DNA of 13,637 bases, taken from positions 21,173 to 34,809 of the forward strand of contig MGQN01000027.1 in NCBI GenBank assembly GCA_001797845.1, written 5' to 3'. The DNA comes from Deltaproteobacteria bacterium RBG_16_44_11. Its GTDB lineage: Bacteria > Desulfobacterota > Syntrophia > Syntrophales > Smithellaceae. The translations under genes were made by a program, and so were the position numbers. Positions 1 to 7,794 of this stretch are shown piece by piece (position 1 is the stretch's first letter; every line of letters starts with the position of its first letter). The notes beneath the pieces are model-generated. The model saw nothing but the letters and a program-made list of their open reading frames with translations. It was not told the DNA's origin and did no database searches.

Positions 1-1
1 G

Positions 2-1168
2 GCTCTGCTGGGTGCAATGACGATGAATTTTCCGGAAACCGCCGAAACGGTTACAGAAGATTTCCGGGATATCGGTCCTTCTATGCTTATTACAGCATCG
101 CGCTTTTGGGAAGATTTGGCTTCCAGAATTCGGGTAAAAATATCCGATTCCAGCTGGATAAAAAAGAATTTGTTTCATTGGGGAGAGATTATCGGGAAGG
201 CCGTGGTCACTAAAAATGCGAAAAAAGTAAAAGTTTCTTTGCCCTTAAATTTTTTATATAAACTAATGTCTTTTGTCGTGTATCGGCCGCTTTTGGATAG
301 AATCGGATGTTCGGGTTTTCGAAGCGCTTTTACCGGCGGACACCCAATCAGCCCTGATGTCATCTTGTTTTTCCGTGCCATTGGTTTGAATTTAAAACAA
401 TGCTACGGTTTGACCGAAGCAGGCGGCATATTTCAGATTCAGCCGGATAATGAAGTCAAGCTGGAAACCGTGGGAAAAGCTTTACCCCTGACCGAAGTAA
501 AAATCGCCGAAGATCAGGAAGTATTGGTGCGTTCAGAAGCCAATTTTTCCGGTTATTATAACGATTATTCAGCAACATCAGCCGCTTTTGACGAAGGTTG
601 GCTAAAAACGGGTGATGCCGGATATATCGATGGCGACGGGCATTTATTGATCATCGGCCGCAAAGAAGATATTATCCGGAATAAAAGTGGGGAAGCTTTT
701 TCTCCCGATTTTATTGAAACCCGTTTGAAATTCAGTCCCTATATTAAAGAAGCGGTGATTTTTGGTGAAGGCCGTCCTTTTATCACCGCCATGATCAATA
801 TCGATATGGGCAATGTCGGCAATTGGGCGGAAGATCGCATGATCCCGTATACGACGTATATGGATCTTTCACAGCAAACGGCTGTGGAGGAACTAATATT
901 GAAGGAAGTGCGTAAAGTAGATGAACAGCTTCCGGATGTCATGAAGCTCAAAAAGTTTATTTTACTATACAAACTTCTGGATGCAGACGAGGAGGAATTG
1001 ACAAGAACAGGAAAAGTCCGGCGCCGCTTTGTTTACGGTTTGTATATTAAAATTATTGAAGCAATGTATCGTGAAGAAAAAAACGTGCGGGTAACCGGAA
1101 AGGTTCATTACCGTGATGGGCGAATAGGCGAGATAGAAACAACAGTTAATATTATCAAAGTTATTTGA
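2..1168 (+). CDS. AMP-binding acyl-CoA synthetase, long-chain type (5' end outside window)
   Basis: This is the C-terminal part of an ATP-dependent acyl-CoA ligase that would adenylate a carboxylic acid and then form its CoA thioester. The reading frame is open to the left edge, so the N-terminal part with the phosphate-binding loop is missing from view. Counting from the ATG at 17, the adenylation core motif YGLTEAGG is at about residues 130-137, the TGD motif at 198-200, the hinge GRKED at 214-218, and a C-terminal TRTGKVRRR segment carries the likely catalytic lysine. The large insertion-bearing layout fits the long-chain acyl-CoA synthetase group rather than acetyl-CoA synthetase. It ends 11 bases before livH, in one operon with the transporter and a second ligase-like gene. 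The substrate cannot be read from the sequence; an aromatic or aliphatic acid brought in by the transporter is an inference. Confidence 0.88.
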   Translation, partial: ALLGAMTMNFPETAETVTEDFRDIGPSMLITASRFWEDLASRIRVKISDSSWIKKNLFHWGEIIGKAVVTKNAKKVKVSLPLNFLYKLMSFVVYRPLLDRIGCSGFRSAFTGGHPISPDVILFFRAIGLNLKQCYGLTEAGGIFQIQPDNEVKLETVGKALPLTEVKIAEDQEVLVRSEANFSGYYNDYSATSAAFDEGWLKTGDAGYIDGDGHLLIIGRKEDIIRNKSGEAFSPDFIETRLKFSPYIKEAVIFGEGRPFITAMINIDMGNVGNWAEDRMIPYTTYMDLSQQTAVEELILKEVRKVDEQLPDVMKLKKFILLYKLLDADEEELTRTGKVRRRFVYGLYIKIIEAMYREEKNVRVTGKVHYRDGRIGEIETTVNIIKVI

Positions 1169-1179
1169 GGAAATTATCT

Positions 1180-2058
1180 ATGGACTTTTTTCTGCAATTG
1201 CTGGTTAACGGAGTTTGTGTAGGTCTTCTTTATGGCATATCTGCCATGGGCTTTGTAATGATTTTTAAATCTTCCAGTGTTTTGAACTTTGCTCACGGTG
1301 AACTTTTAGCATTGGGGGCATTTTTCTTTTTAGCGCTGATAACCTGGGCAAAATTGCCGATTTTAGTGGCCTTTATTCTGACGTTAATCGGCTGCTTTAT
1401 GTTGGGATTTCTAATTGAAAGATTTTTTCTGCGGCCTTTAATCGGAGAAAAACTGATTTTTGTCATCATGCTGACGGTCGGTTTGGCGGCAATGTTCAAA
1501 GGCCTCATTTTACTAATATGGGGCGGAAATCTGTATACTTATCCTTCGTTTTTAAACGAATCGATGGCGCTGAATATGGGCGCCATATATATTGCTCCGG
1601 TATATACGGCAACGCTGATTATCAGCATGATATTTCTGATTATCTTTGGTTTATTTTTTAAAAAATCGGCACAGGGAATTTACATGCGTTCCGTTGCCGA
1701 CAATCAGAAAGCGGCGCTTTCTTTGGGAGTCCATGTGCGACGGGTATTTGCGCTGTCCTGGGCTATTGCCGCGCTGGTGGCCAGCATGAGCGGTATCGTT
1801 CTGGGAATAATGAATGGCGTTAATGTTCACGATTTGAGCTCTATCGGTTTGAAGGTATTTCCGGTGGTTATCCTGGGAGGACTGGACAGCATTGGAGGCG
1901 CGATAGTGGGCGGTATAATTATCGGCCTTTTGGAAACATTTACCGGCGGTTATCTATCACCATCTTTGCGTGATGTCGTTCCTTATATCGTGCTGGTTTT
2001 TATTTTGCTAATCAAACCTTATGGATTATTCGGACTCGTCGAGATCGAGAGGGTATAA
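1180..2058 (+). CDS. livH: Branched-chain amino acid-type ABC transporter permease LivH
   Basis: This is an inner-membrane permease of 292 residues from the LivH family, one half of the transmembrane channel. The N-terminus (LLVNGVCVGLLYGISAMGF) and the following segment with SSSVLNFAHGELLALGAF are the family's conserved start. A loop near residues 170-190 contains MRSVADNQKAALSLGV, the usual cytoplasmic coupling region that contacts the ATPase, and a late segment reads FPVVILGGLDSIGGAIVGG. About eight hydrophobic helices can be seen. The ATG at 1180 is chosen because a GAGGA ribosome-binding site lies 8 bases upstream; a TTG at 1165 would overlap the preceding stop codon. Its stop codon abuts the livM start. 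In this context the transported solute may be an organic acid rather than an amino acid; that is inference from the flanking CoA-ligase genes. Confidence 0.93.
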   Translation: MDFFLQLLVNGVCVGLLYGISAMGFVMIFKSSSVLNFAHGELLALGAFFFLALITWAKLPILVAFILTLIGCFMLGFLIERFFLRPLIGEKLIFVIMLTVGLAAMFKGLILLIWGGNLYTYPSFLNESMALNMGAIYIAPVYTATLIISMIFLIIFGLFFKKSAQGIYMRSVADNQKAALSLGVHVRRVFALSWAIAALVASMSGIVLGIMNGVNVHDLSSIGLKVFPVVILGGLDSIGGAIVGGIIIGLLETFTGGYLSPSLRDVVPYIVLVFILLIKPYGLFGLVEIERV

Positions 2059-3129
2059 ATGAAAAAGTTTTCGCTTCATCCCTGCGGTAATTACCGTGAA
2101 AGCTATGCGCAGGAATTGTCAATTTTCGAAACGAATTTCGGCCGGATTTGTTTATGCCTTTTTTTATTAATACTTTTTTTTGTAGCACCTTTTATTGTCA
2201 GTCCTTATACGCTATATATTTTAAATATCATCGGCATCGCCGCAATCGCCGCGGTCGGGCTCAACATTCTTATTGGATATACCGGACAGATTTCTTTAGG
2301 GCATGGCGCTTTTTTCGGAGTGGGGGCTTATGCCGCGGCCATTCTGGCTACACGCTTGGATGTATCATTTCTTATCGCCATACCTGCGGCGGGAATTATT
2401 ACGGCTGGAGTCGGTATGATTTTCGGCCTTCCTTCCGGTCGCTTAAAAGGTCTTTATTTGACAATTGCGACCCTTGCCGGACAGTTTATTATTGAATATG
2501 TTTTAATCCAATGGGAGGGCCTGACTAAAGGGACGATGGGCATAACATTGCCCGTGCCCAAAATTATGCAGTGGAATATTTCCGGCGACAAGGCTTTTTT
2601 CTTTTTGATCTTTATCAGTCTTGTATTAATGACCTGGTTTGCGGTTAATATCATGCGCTCTAAATTTGGCCGCGCGTTTATAGCCATCCGCGACAATGAT
2701 CGCGCCGCCGAAGGTATGGGCATACCTATTTTTAAATATAAATTGCTTTCCTTCGGTATTAGCTCTTTTTATGCCGGTTTTGCCGGAGCACTTTGGGCTT
2801 ATTACATGGTAAGTATTACTACAGAACCTTTTAATCTGGGCCTTTCGGTGGAATTTATCGCGATGGTCATTATCGGCGGCATGGGAAATATTCCCGGCGC
2901 AATATTCGGCGCGACATTTATTACCCTGCTAAATGAACTGTTGAGATATTTAACGGTATTCTTAATGAATATTGATTTTATTATCAGTTGGGGTTTAAAC
3001 ATAGCTCCACTGAAAGAATTTGTTTTCGGTTTAGCTATTGTTCTATTTATTTTATTTGAGCCGCGGGGACTTGCTGAATTATGGCGAATTATCCGATCGA
3101 GCTTCCGCCTGTGGCCGTTTTCGTACTAG
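2059..3129 (+). CDS. livM: Branched-chain amino acid-type ABC transporter permease LivM
   Basis: This is the second permease subunit, 356 residues, LivM family. After a 30-residue polar N-terminus come roughly eight to ten hydrophobic segments. The hallmark stretch NILIGYTGQISLGHGAFFG is at about residues 70-88. A coupling loop containing SKFGRAFIAIRDNDRAAEGMGI contacts the ATPase in this family, and VIIGGMGNIPGAIFGA is the conserved late motif. The start codon follows the livH stop directly, with a purine-rich GAGAGGG site five bases upstream inside the end of livH, so translation is probably coupled. Together with LivH it would form the heterodimeric channel. The family assignment is firm; the substrate is not defined by the sequence. 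Confidence 0.93.
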   Translation: MKKFSLHPCGNYRESYAQELSIFETNFGRICLCLFLLILFFVAPFIVSPYTLYILNIIGIAAIAAVGLNILIGYTGQISLGHGAFFGVGAYAAAILATRLDVSFLIAIPAAGIITAGVGMIFGLPSGRLKGLYLTIATLAGQFIIEYVLIQWEGLTKGTMGITLPVPKIMQWNISGDKAFFFLIFISLVLMTWFAVNIMRSKFGRAFIAIRDNDRAAEGMGIPIFKYKLLSFGISSFYAGFAGALWAYYMVSITTEPFNLGLSVEFIAMVIIGGMGNIPGAIFGATFITLLNELLRYLTVFLMNIDFIISWGLNIAPLKEFVFGLAIVLFILFEPRGLAELWRIIRSSFRLWPFSY

Positions 3130-3137
3130 GGCATAAA

Positions 3138-3938
3138 ATGAGCGAAATAATTTTACAGTTAAATAATATTTCTGTTGTATATTCAGATGTTATCCAGGTA
3201 TTGAAAGGTGTTTCTTTATCTGTAGAAAAGGGACATATTGTATCCATTCTAGGAAGCAATGGCGCCGGGAAAACAACCACACTTAAGGCTATATCGGGTT
3301 TGCTGAAACCGGAAAACGGCGAGGTGACGGACGGTGAGATTATTTATGATGGCAAAAATATTCAAAATTCATCGCCGGAATACATAACACGCCAGGGTAT
3401 AATTCAAGTACTGGAAGGAAGGCAGCCGTTTAAATACCTCACCATCGAAGAAAATTTACGTGTCGGAACAGCGACACGCTCAGGTAAGCCATACAAACAG
3501 GATTTAGATCTTGTTTATCATTACTTTCCTGTTTTAGTATCCAGAAGAAAAGCGCTGGCGGGTTACTGCAGCGGCGGCGAATTGCAAATGCTGGTTATCG
3601 GAAGGGCGCTGATGGCGCACCCACAGCTCTTGATGCTGGATGAACCGTCTCTGGGGCTTGCGCCTCTGGTCGTCAAGGAGATTTTCCGCATCATAAAAAT
3701 GATCAATGAAGAACATGGGACAACAATAGTGTTAGTCGAGCAAAATGCCGCTATGGCCCTGCAAGTTGCTCATTATGGCTATGTAATGGAGAATGGTAAA
3801 ATAGTGATGGAGGGAATGTCGAAGGATTTAATGAACAATCCTGATGTAAAAGAATTTTATTTAGGAATGGCAGCATCGGGGATTGCCAAGTCCTATAAAG
3901 ATGTTAAATCGTACAGGCGCCGCAAACGCTGGCTGTAA
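3138..3938 (+). CDS. livF: ABC transporter ATP-binding protein LivF
   Basis: This is a 266-residue cytoplasmic ATPase that powers the LivH-LivM channel. Walker A is GSNGAGKT at residues 39-46, the Q-loop glutamine is near 90, the ABC signature reads CSGGE at 144-148, Walker B with the catalytic glutamate is LLMLDEP at 164-170, and the switch position is a glutamine in VEQNA at 201-204, as is usual in LivF. The basic tail, ending RRRKRWL, extends past the usual core. The ATG at 3138 is preferred because an AGGG site lies six bases upstream and the sequence after it matches the normal LivF N-terminus; an ATG at 3081 inside livM would add 19 unrelated residues. It starts 8 bases after livM. Its partner LivG is not in the window and may lie upstream. 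Confidence 0.93.
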   Translation: MSEIILQLNNISVVYSDVIQVLKGVSLSVEKGHIVSILGSNGAGKTTTLKAISGLLKPENGEVTDGEIIYDGKNIQNSSPEYITRQGIIQVLEGRQPFKYLTIEENLRVGTATRSGKPYKQDLDLVYHYFPVLVSRRKALAGYCSGGELQMLVIGRALMAHPQLLMLDEPSLGLAPLVVKEIFRIIKMINEEHGTTIVLVEQNAAMALQVAHYGYVMENGKIVMEGMSKDLMNNPDVKEFYLGMAASGIAKSYKDVKSYRRRKRWL

Positions 3939-3948
3939 AGGGGAAAGT

Positions 3949-5202
3949 ATGAAAAAATATTTTGATAAAAAAGAATCGTGGAGTAATAAGGAGAGGAAAG
4001 AAAGACAGGATGAAAGCCTGTCTGCCATGGTGAAGCTGGGCTATAAAAAATCACATCGCCTGAAAGCAATACTTGACGCTAATAAGATCAATCCCAAGAG
4101 CATCAAAACAAGAGAAGACTTAGAAAAGCTGCCGGTTACTTCCCGAGAAAAATTAGTAGAAATGGAAATGCAAGAGCCACCCTACGCCGGGCTGGAAAAT
4201 CCTTCCGTGCCGATTGACCGTATTTTTACATCCCCCGGGCCTGTTTATGAACCGCATCTTTCAGAAAATGATTGTTTGTGGGCGCGTGCTTTTTTTGCTG
4301 CAGGTATTGGTCCTAAAGACATAGCACTGAATGCCTTTTCTTATCATTTGGTAGCGGCAGGACTGACTTTTCACAATGGTCTGCGCAAAGTCGGAGCGAC
4401 AGTGGTTCCTTCCGGCACGTCTTCTTCTCAAATTCAAGTACAATTAATCAAAGATCTAAAGGTGACCGCTTATGTCGGTACGCCCAGCTTTTTGATGTCA
4501 ATTATAAATAAAGCGAAAGAAATGGGATTTAGTTTCAAGAAAGACTTTCGCCTGAAAAAAGCCTGTTTTGCGGCCGAACCACTGCTCGCGGCTTTGCGCC
4601 AGGCTTTTGAAAAAGAATACGGCATTGATACTTATCAAATGTATGGGGCGACCGAAGTAGGTGATGTGGCTTATGAATGTTCGCAAAAAAACGGCTGGCA
4701 CATTTGCGAAGAAACGATTGTAGAAATAGTTGATCCAGCCACCGGAAAAAATGTTCCCGCGGGAGAATTGGGTGAAGTAGTTGTTACCCGCCTCAATGAA
4801 ATATTTTTTCTCCTGCGTTTCGGTACGGGAGATTTATCTCGCCTAATCACTGAAAAATGTCCTTGCGGCCGAACATCGTACCGTCTGGCCGGAATCGCGG
4901 GTAGGGTAGGTGATGCGGTAAAAGTACGCGGATTATTTTTAACACCAAGCCAGCTCAAAATGATTTCCGTAAAATTTAATAATCTTCCCCTGCAGGCAGT
5001 AGTTAATCATCAGGGACACGACGATATTTTAAAACTACGGCTGGAAAAAATCATGCCGGAAATCGGCGCTTCTAAATGGGAAGAAAATTTTAAAAAAACT
5101 TTTAGAGAAATTTGCACGGTTAAAATAGATCAAATAGAATATGTGGAGAGGGGTAGCATTAAAACGGACAGTAAATTGATTATCGATGAGCGTCGATGGT
5201 AG
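3949..5202 (+). CDS. Phenylacetate-CoA ligase-family (PaaK-like) protein
   Basis: This is a 417-residue protein of the PaaK branch of adenylate-forming enzymes, which convert aryl acids to CoA thioesters with ATP. Visible family features are YGATEVGD at residues 232-239, GELGEVVVTRL near 272-282, RFGTGDLS at 290-297, CPCGRT at 304-309, and GRVGDAVKVRG at 318-328 followed by TPSQL. The N-terminal phosphate loop, normally an SSGTTGxP type, is here TSPGP at 94-98, so ATP binding may differ from true PaaK. An AAGGGGA site lies five bases before the ATG at 3949, and the gene starts 10 bases after livF. Context suggests activation of the solute brought in by the Liv-type transporter, but phenylacetate as the substrate is not shown. 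The 3' end overlaps the convergent membrane-protein gene by 23 bases. Confidence 0.82.
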   Translation: MKKYFDKKESWSNKERKERQDESLSAMVKLGYKKSHRLKAILDANKINPKSIKTREDLEKLPVTSREKLVEMEMQEPPYAGLENPSVPIDRIFTSPGPVYEPHLSENDCLWARAFFAAGIGPKDIALNAFSYHLVAAGLTFHNGLRKVGATVVPSGTSSSQIQVQLIKDLKVTAYVGTPSFLMSIINKAKEMGFSFKKDFRLKKACFAAEPLLAALRQAFEKEYGIDTYQMYGATEVGDVAYECSQKNGWHICEETIVEIVDPATGKNVPAGELGEVVVTRLNEIFFLLRFGTGDLSRLITEKCPCGRTSYRLAGIAGRVGDAVKVRGLFLTPSQLKMISVKFNNLPLQAVVNHQGHDDILKLRLEKIMPEIGASKWEENFKKTFREICTVKIDQIEYVERGSIKTDSKLIIDERRW

Positions 5203-5554
5203 TAGCTTTAGACATTTCTTTTTTCCCCAGCAAATAAGCGTCAACAATGGAAAAAATCCATAAGAGAATTATAAGTGATAAAATAATCAAGAGATAAAAT
5301 AAGTTTAGCGATTTTACCGCATTAATGCTTAACTGGACAACAGCACTGAAATTAACAGCTTCTTTTTTTAAAGGAGCGGCTTTCAAAACAGCTACAGCCA
5401 TTTGAACTACATACAATGAAATTAAAATCACTCCGATGACAGCGGGCAGTATAATTGCCAATCCGCGTTTATATCTTTTTAAAAATAATTGTCCCCAACC
5501 GGGGAAAAGAAGCGCGCTTAACAGAGCTGCCTTAGTAGCTAAATTAATCTCCAT
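5180..5554 (-). CDS. Small two-helix inner-membrane protein, function unknown
   Basis: I do not recognise a named family for this 124-residue protein. It begins MEINLATKAALLSALLFPGWGQ, an arrangement in which a short polar start leads to an FPGWGQLFLKRYKRG segment, similar in style to small bacterial membrane proteins of the TM2/DUF5683 kind. Two clear hydrophobic helices follow, at about residues 29-53 and 86-110, separated by a mildly polar loop, and the second ends in DAYLLGKK. The ATG at 5554 is chosen for the strong GGAGGAGG site just upstream; an in-frame ATG seven codons earlier lacks this. It lies 27 bases after the recJ stop on the same strand, so it is probably co-transcribed. Its last 23 bases overlap the end of the paaK-like gene on the other strand. 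Confidence 0.75.
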   Translation of the reverse strand: MEINLATKAALLSALLFPGWGQLFLKRYKRGLAIILPAVIGVILISLYVVQMAVAVLKAAPLKKEAVNFSAVVQLSINAVKSLNLFYLLIILSLIILLWIFSIVDAYLLGKKEMSKATTIDAHR

Positions 5555-5581
5555 GCCTCCTCCGCGGAAAAGCAAAATAGA

Positions 5582-7321
5582 TCAGGAAATAATACTCACG
5601 TCTTTCATTTTTAACTGTATCTCAGAAGAACCACTCCAGTAATTGATTTGCGGGGTAAACGCAACATCCAGATTCGCGCCGGAAAGCGCGCTTAGATAGT
5701 TTCCCATACTAAACCAAATTGAATCGCAGGACATACCCTTGCTGGTAAGCTTCATTTTCAAATGATTGTTTCCGACAATGGAAGGAGAAGATACTTGAAT
5801 ATTGCGCGCGCAAAGAACAGGTTCCGGATTTTTACAACCGAAAGGAGCGAGCATCTCCATTTGATTGATTAAATTCAGATTGATATCCGAAAATTGACAT
5901 TCGGAATCGATAAAAGTTTGAGAAACAGCCTCAGTGGATTCAACAGTATTGTGAATTATTTCATTTAAAAGACCGGCGAATTCATCAATATCGTCTTCTT
6001 TTATGGAAATTCCCGCCGCGCGATAATGGCCGCCGTATGAAAGCAAAAGAGAGGCACATTGCTGTAGTCCCTTATAAATATTAAAATCAGAAATGCTTCT
6101 GCCCGAACCTTTGCCTACGCCGTTATTCAAACTGATGACAAACGCCGGACGGCTGAAAAGATCAACAAGCCTGGAGGCGACCACGCCCACAACACCTGGA
6201 TGCCATTTATCAGAGGCAAAGACCAATGCGTTCATTTTTTCAATATCCGGTGTATTGCCGATTTTTTCGAGAATGTCATTTAAAATGGTTTTTTCCATTG
6301 ATTGCCGGCGCCGGTTATATCCATCAAGCTTTTCGGCTAGCATCCGGGCTTCATCAATATTTTCCGTCAAAAGTAATTCCACCGCATCCAGCGAAGAAGC
6401 GATGCGGCCGGCAGCATTTATCCGCGGAATCAGACAAAAAGAAGCCTTAAACGAGTCTATCTGCTGACCATCAATGCCGCTAACTTCTTTTAGGGCTTTA
6501 ATTCCCGGTCTTTTGCCCTCGGTAATCAATTCCAATCCAATTTTTGCAAAGATTCTGTTCTCATCAACCAGAGGCGCAATGTCGCCGATAGTGCCTAAAG
6601 CGACAATATCCAGATATTCTTTTAAATTGGGATAATCTTTATTTTGCCAGAAGCCTTCCTTACGCAGGCTGCCCCGTAAGGCGATAATAAAATTATAGGC
6701 GATACCCACGGCGGCAAGATCTTTGAATGGGAAAATACAATCATCACGATTTGGATTTATCGTGGCCACAGCGTTAGGAAGGGAACCTGATATTCCATGG
6801 TGATCCAAAATTATTGTGTCTATACCGATGGATTGGGCATGGGCAATTTGTTCCACGTCGGAAATGCCGCAATCAACGGTTATTATCAAGTTGACGTTAT
6901 TGGCTTTAAAATTGTCTATCACCGGTATTTTTAAACCGTAACCTTCTTTAACCCTGTCGGGAATATAATAAGAAACATGGGGGGTTAATTCCTTGATAAA
7001 TTTGTAAAGAATAACGACCGATGTTATGCCATCTGCGTCATAATCGCCGTAAATGACTATTTTTTCGCTATCGTGAATTGCTTTAAGCAAACGCGAAACT
7101 CCATTTTTCATGTCTTTCATTAAAAGCGGACTATGCAAGTCATTAAGGGAAGGCTGGAGATAGCGTCGGGCGCTCTCCATATCCAGAATTTCCCTATTAA
7201 CCAAAATTTGCGATATAATAGGATAAATGCCGAATTCTTTGCTTAATGAATCTTCCATGTTTTTATTGCGGGATTCATGTAATTTCCATTGAGTTGTCGG
7301 CAGTAGCTTAGTTTTCTTCAT
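5582..7321 (-). CDS. recJ: Single-stranded-DNA-specific exonuclease RecJ
   Basis: RecJ degrades single-stranded DNA 5' to 3' in recombination and mismatch or base-excision repair. All landmarks of the DHH phosphoesterase core are present in this 579-residue protein: GDYDADG at 92-98, VDCG at 149-152, DHH at 173-175, and GTIGD at 243-247, which together supply the aspartates and histidines for two metal ions. PRINAAGR at 299-306 and HPGVVGVVASR at 374-384 precede the DHHA1 motif GGHYRAAG at 430-437, and a C-terminal OB-fold region follows. The length is normal for the family. The ribosome-binding site ahead of the ATG at 7321 is only an A-rich AAAGAAAA, so translation may be modest. A near-consensus promoter lies about 35 bases upstream. 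Confidence 0.97.
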   Translation of the reverse strand: MKKTKLLPTTQWKLHESRNKNMEDSLSKEFGIYPIISQILVNREILDMESARRYLQPSLNDLHSPLLMKDMKNGVSRLLKAIHDSEKIVIYGDYDADGITSVVILYKFIKELTPHVSYYIPDRVKEGYGLKIPVIDNFKANNVNLIITVDCGISDVEQIAHAQSIGIDTIILDHHGISGSLPNAVATINPNRDDCIFPFKDLAAVGIAYNFIIALRGSLRKEGFWQNKDYPNLKEYLDIVALGTIGDIAPLVDENRIFAKIGLELITEGKRPGIKALKEVSGIDGQQIDSFKASFCLIPRINAAGRIASSLDAVELLLTENIDEARMLAEKLDGYNRRRQSMEKTILNDILEKIGNTPDIEKMNALVFASDKWHPGVVGVVASRLVDLFSRPAFVISLNNGVGKGSGRSISDFNIYKGLQQCASLLLSYGGHYRAAGISIKEDDIDEFAGLLNEIIHNTVESTEAVSQTFIDSECQFSDINLNLINQMEMLAPFGCKNPEPVLCARNIQVSSPSIVGNNHLKMKLTSKGMSCDSIWFSMGNYLSALSGANLDVAFTPQINYWSGSSEIQLKMKDVSIIS

Positions 7322-7353
7322 TATTTTTCTTTATTTTAGCTTTTAGTTTATTC

Positions 7354-7382
7354 ATCATATTCAGTGACGGTTTTAATGTCAA
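7354..7382 (-). promoter_or_regulatory. Sigma-70-type promoter for recJ
   Basis: Read on the minus strand, a perfect TTGACA at 7382-7377 is followed after 17 bases by TATGAT at 7359-7354, matching the -35 and -10 consensus in 11 of 12 positions. Transcription would start near 7347, giving a leader of about 26 bases before the recJ ATG. This is the best promoter in the window. Confidence 0.75.
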
Positions 7383-7405
7383 GCTTCCATCTGTTCCGTC
7401 GGTTA

Positions 7406-7421
7406 ATATTTATATAAATAT
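7406..7421. repeat. 16-base perfect AT palindrome upstream of the recJ promoter
   Basis: The sequence ATATTTATATAAATAT is identical to its reverse complement. It lies about 24 bases upstream of the recJ -35 box and about 130 bases before the divergent DUF4911 gene. It could be an operator or only AT-rich intergenic DNA. It has no GC stem, so it is not a good terminator. Confidence 0.5.
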
Positions 7422-7551
7422 CGTATTGATTCGGTTGCTTTTCCCGAACAAGTATAGGTGTAATCCAGATTTTTTATAATCATACAGTTTTTAGCCGGTG
7501 TAGTCAATTGGCCGCTGATTCTTGCTCTTTAATTCAATAAGTGATAATAAA

Positions 7552-7794
7552 ATGAAAGTGATGATAGAAAAATTATTCGAGGTAAAAAAAAATGATATTG
7601 CGCCCATCCAATTTATTATCGAAGGCTATGAGGGAATGGCCACAGTATCAACGATTGATCCGCACAAAGCAATAATCAAATTCTTCATTATGCCTGATTT
7701 TATTTCTGATATTACCGTTATTATTAATGATTTAAAAAATAAATATCAAATCGTGGAGATTAATAACGATAAAGAGGAAAGTTTTTTATGCTGA
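7552..7794 (+). CDS. DUF4911 domain protein
   Basis: This is an 80-residue protein that looks like the uncharacterised DUF4911 family. The conserved core is EGYEGMATVSTID at residues 24-36, preceded by a hydrophobic IQFII strand and followed by alternating strands and a helix, which suggests a small alpha/beta fold. No catalytic residues, signal peptide or membrane helix can be seen. The start is uncertain: ATG codons at 7552 and 7561 and a TTG at 7522 are all in frame, and none has a strong ribosome-binding site; 7552 is chosen because the sequence before it is not family-like. The 3' end overlaps the next gene by 7 bases, so the two are likely translated together. The family name is recalled from the motif and was not searched. 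Confidence 0.72.
   Translation: MKVMIEKLFEVKKNDIAPIQFIIEGYEGMATVSTIDPHKAIIKFFIMPDFISDITVIINDLKNKYQIVEINNDKEESFLC

Noticed and set aside
1165..1179. TTG start for livH that overlaps the preceding ligase stop codon
   Set aside because: It would add five residues (MRKLS) without a ribosome-binding site, while the ATG at 1180 has a GAGGA site at the right distance and gives the normal LivH N-terminus.
2148..2495. 115-codon plus-strand open frame inside livM
   Set aside because: It lies in another frame of a clear LivM coding region, and its product is rich in R, Y, H and C without any recognisable domain.
3081..3137. Longer livF start inside livM
   Set aside because: The extra 19 residues are proline-rich and unlike LivF, and the ATG at 3138 has its own AGGG site and a typical start.
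3883..3948. Longer start for the PaaK-like gene inside livF
   Set aside because: The start would be a TTG deep in livF; the ATG at 3949 has a strong AAGGGGA site.
5178..5196. ATCGA...TCGAT inverted repeat at the end of the paaK-like gene as a terminator
   Set aside because: The stem is only five base pairs with little GC, and neither strand has a T-run directly after it.
7475..7480. TATAAT as a -10 box for the DUF4911 operon
   Set aside because: The hexamer is perfect, but no sequence resembling TTGACA lies 16 to 18 bases upstream, and AT-rich intergenic DNA gives such matches by chance. It remains possible.
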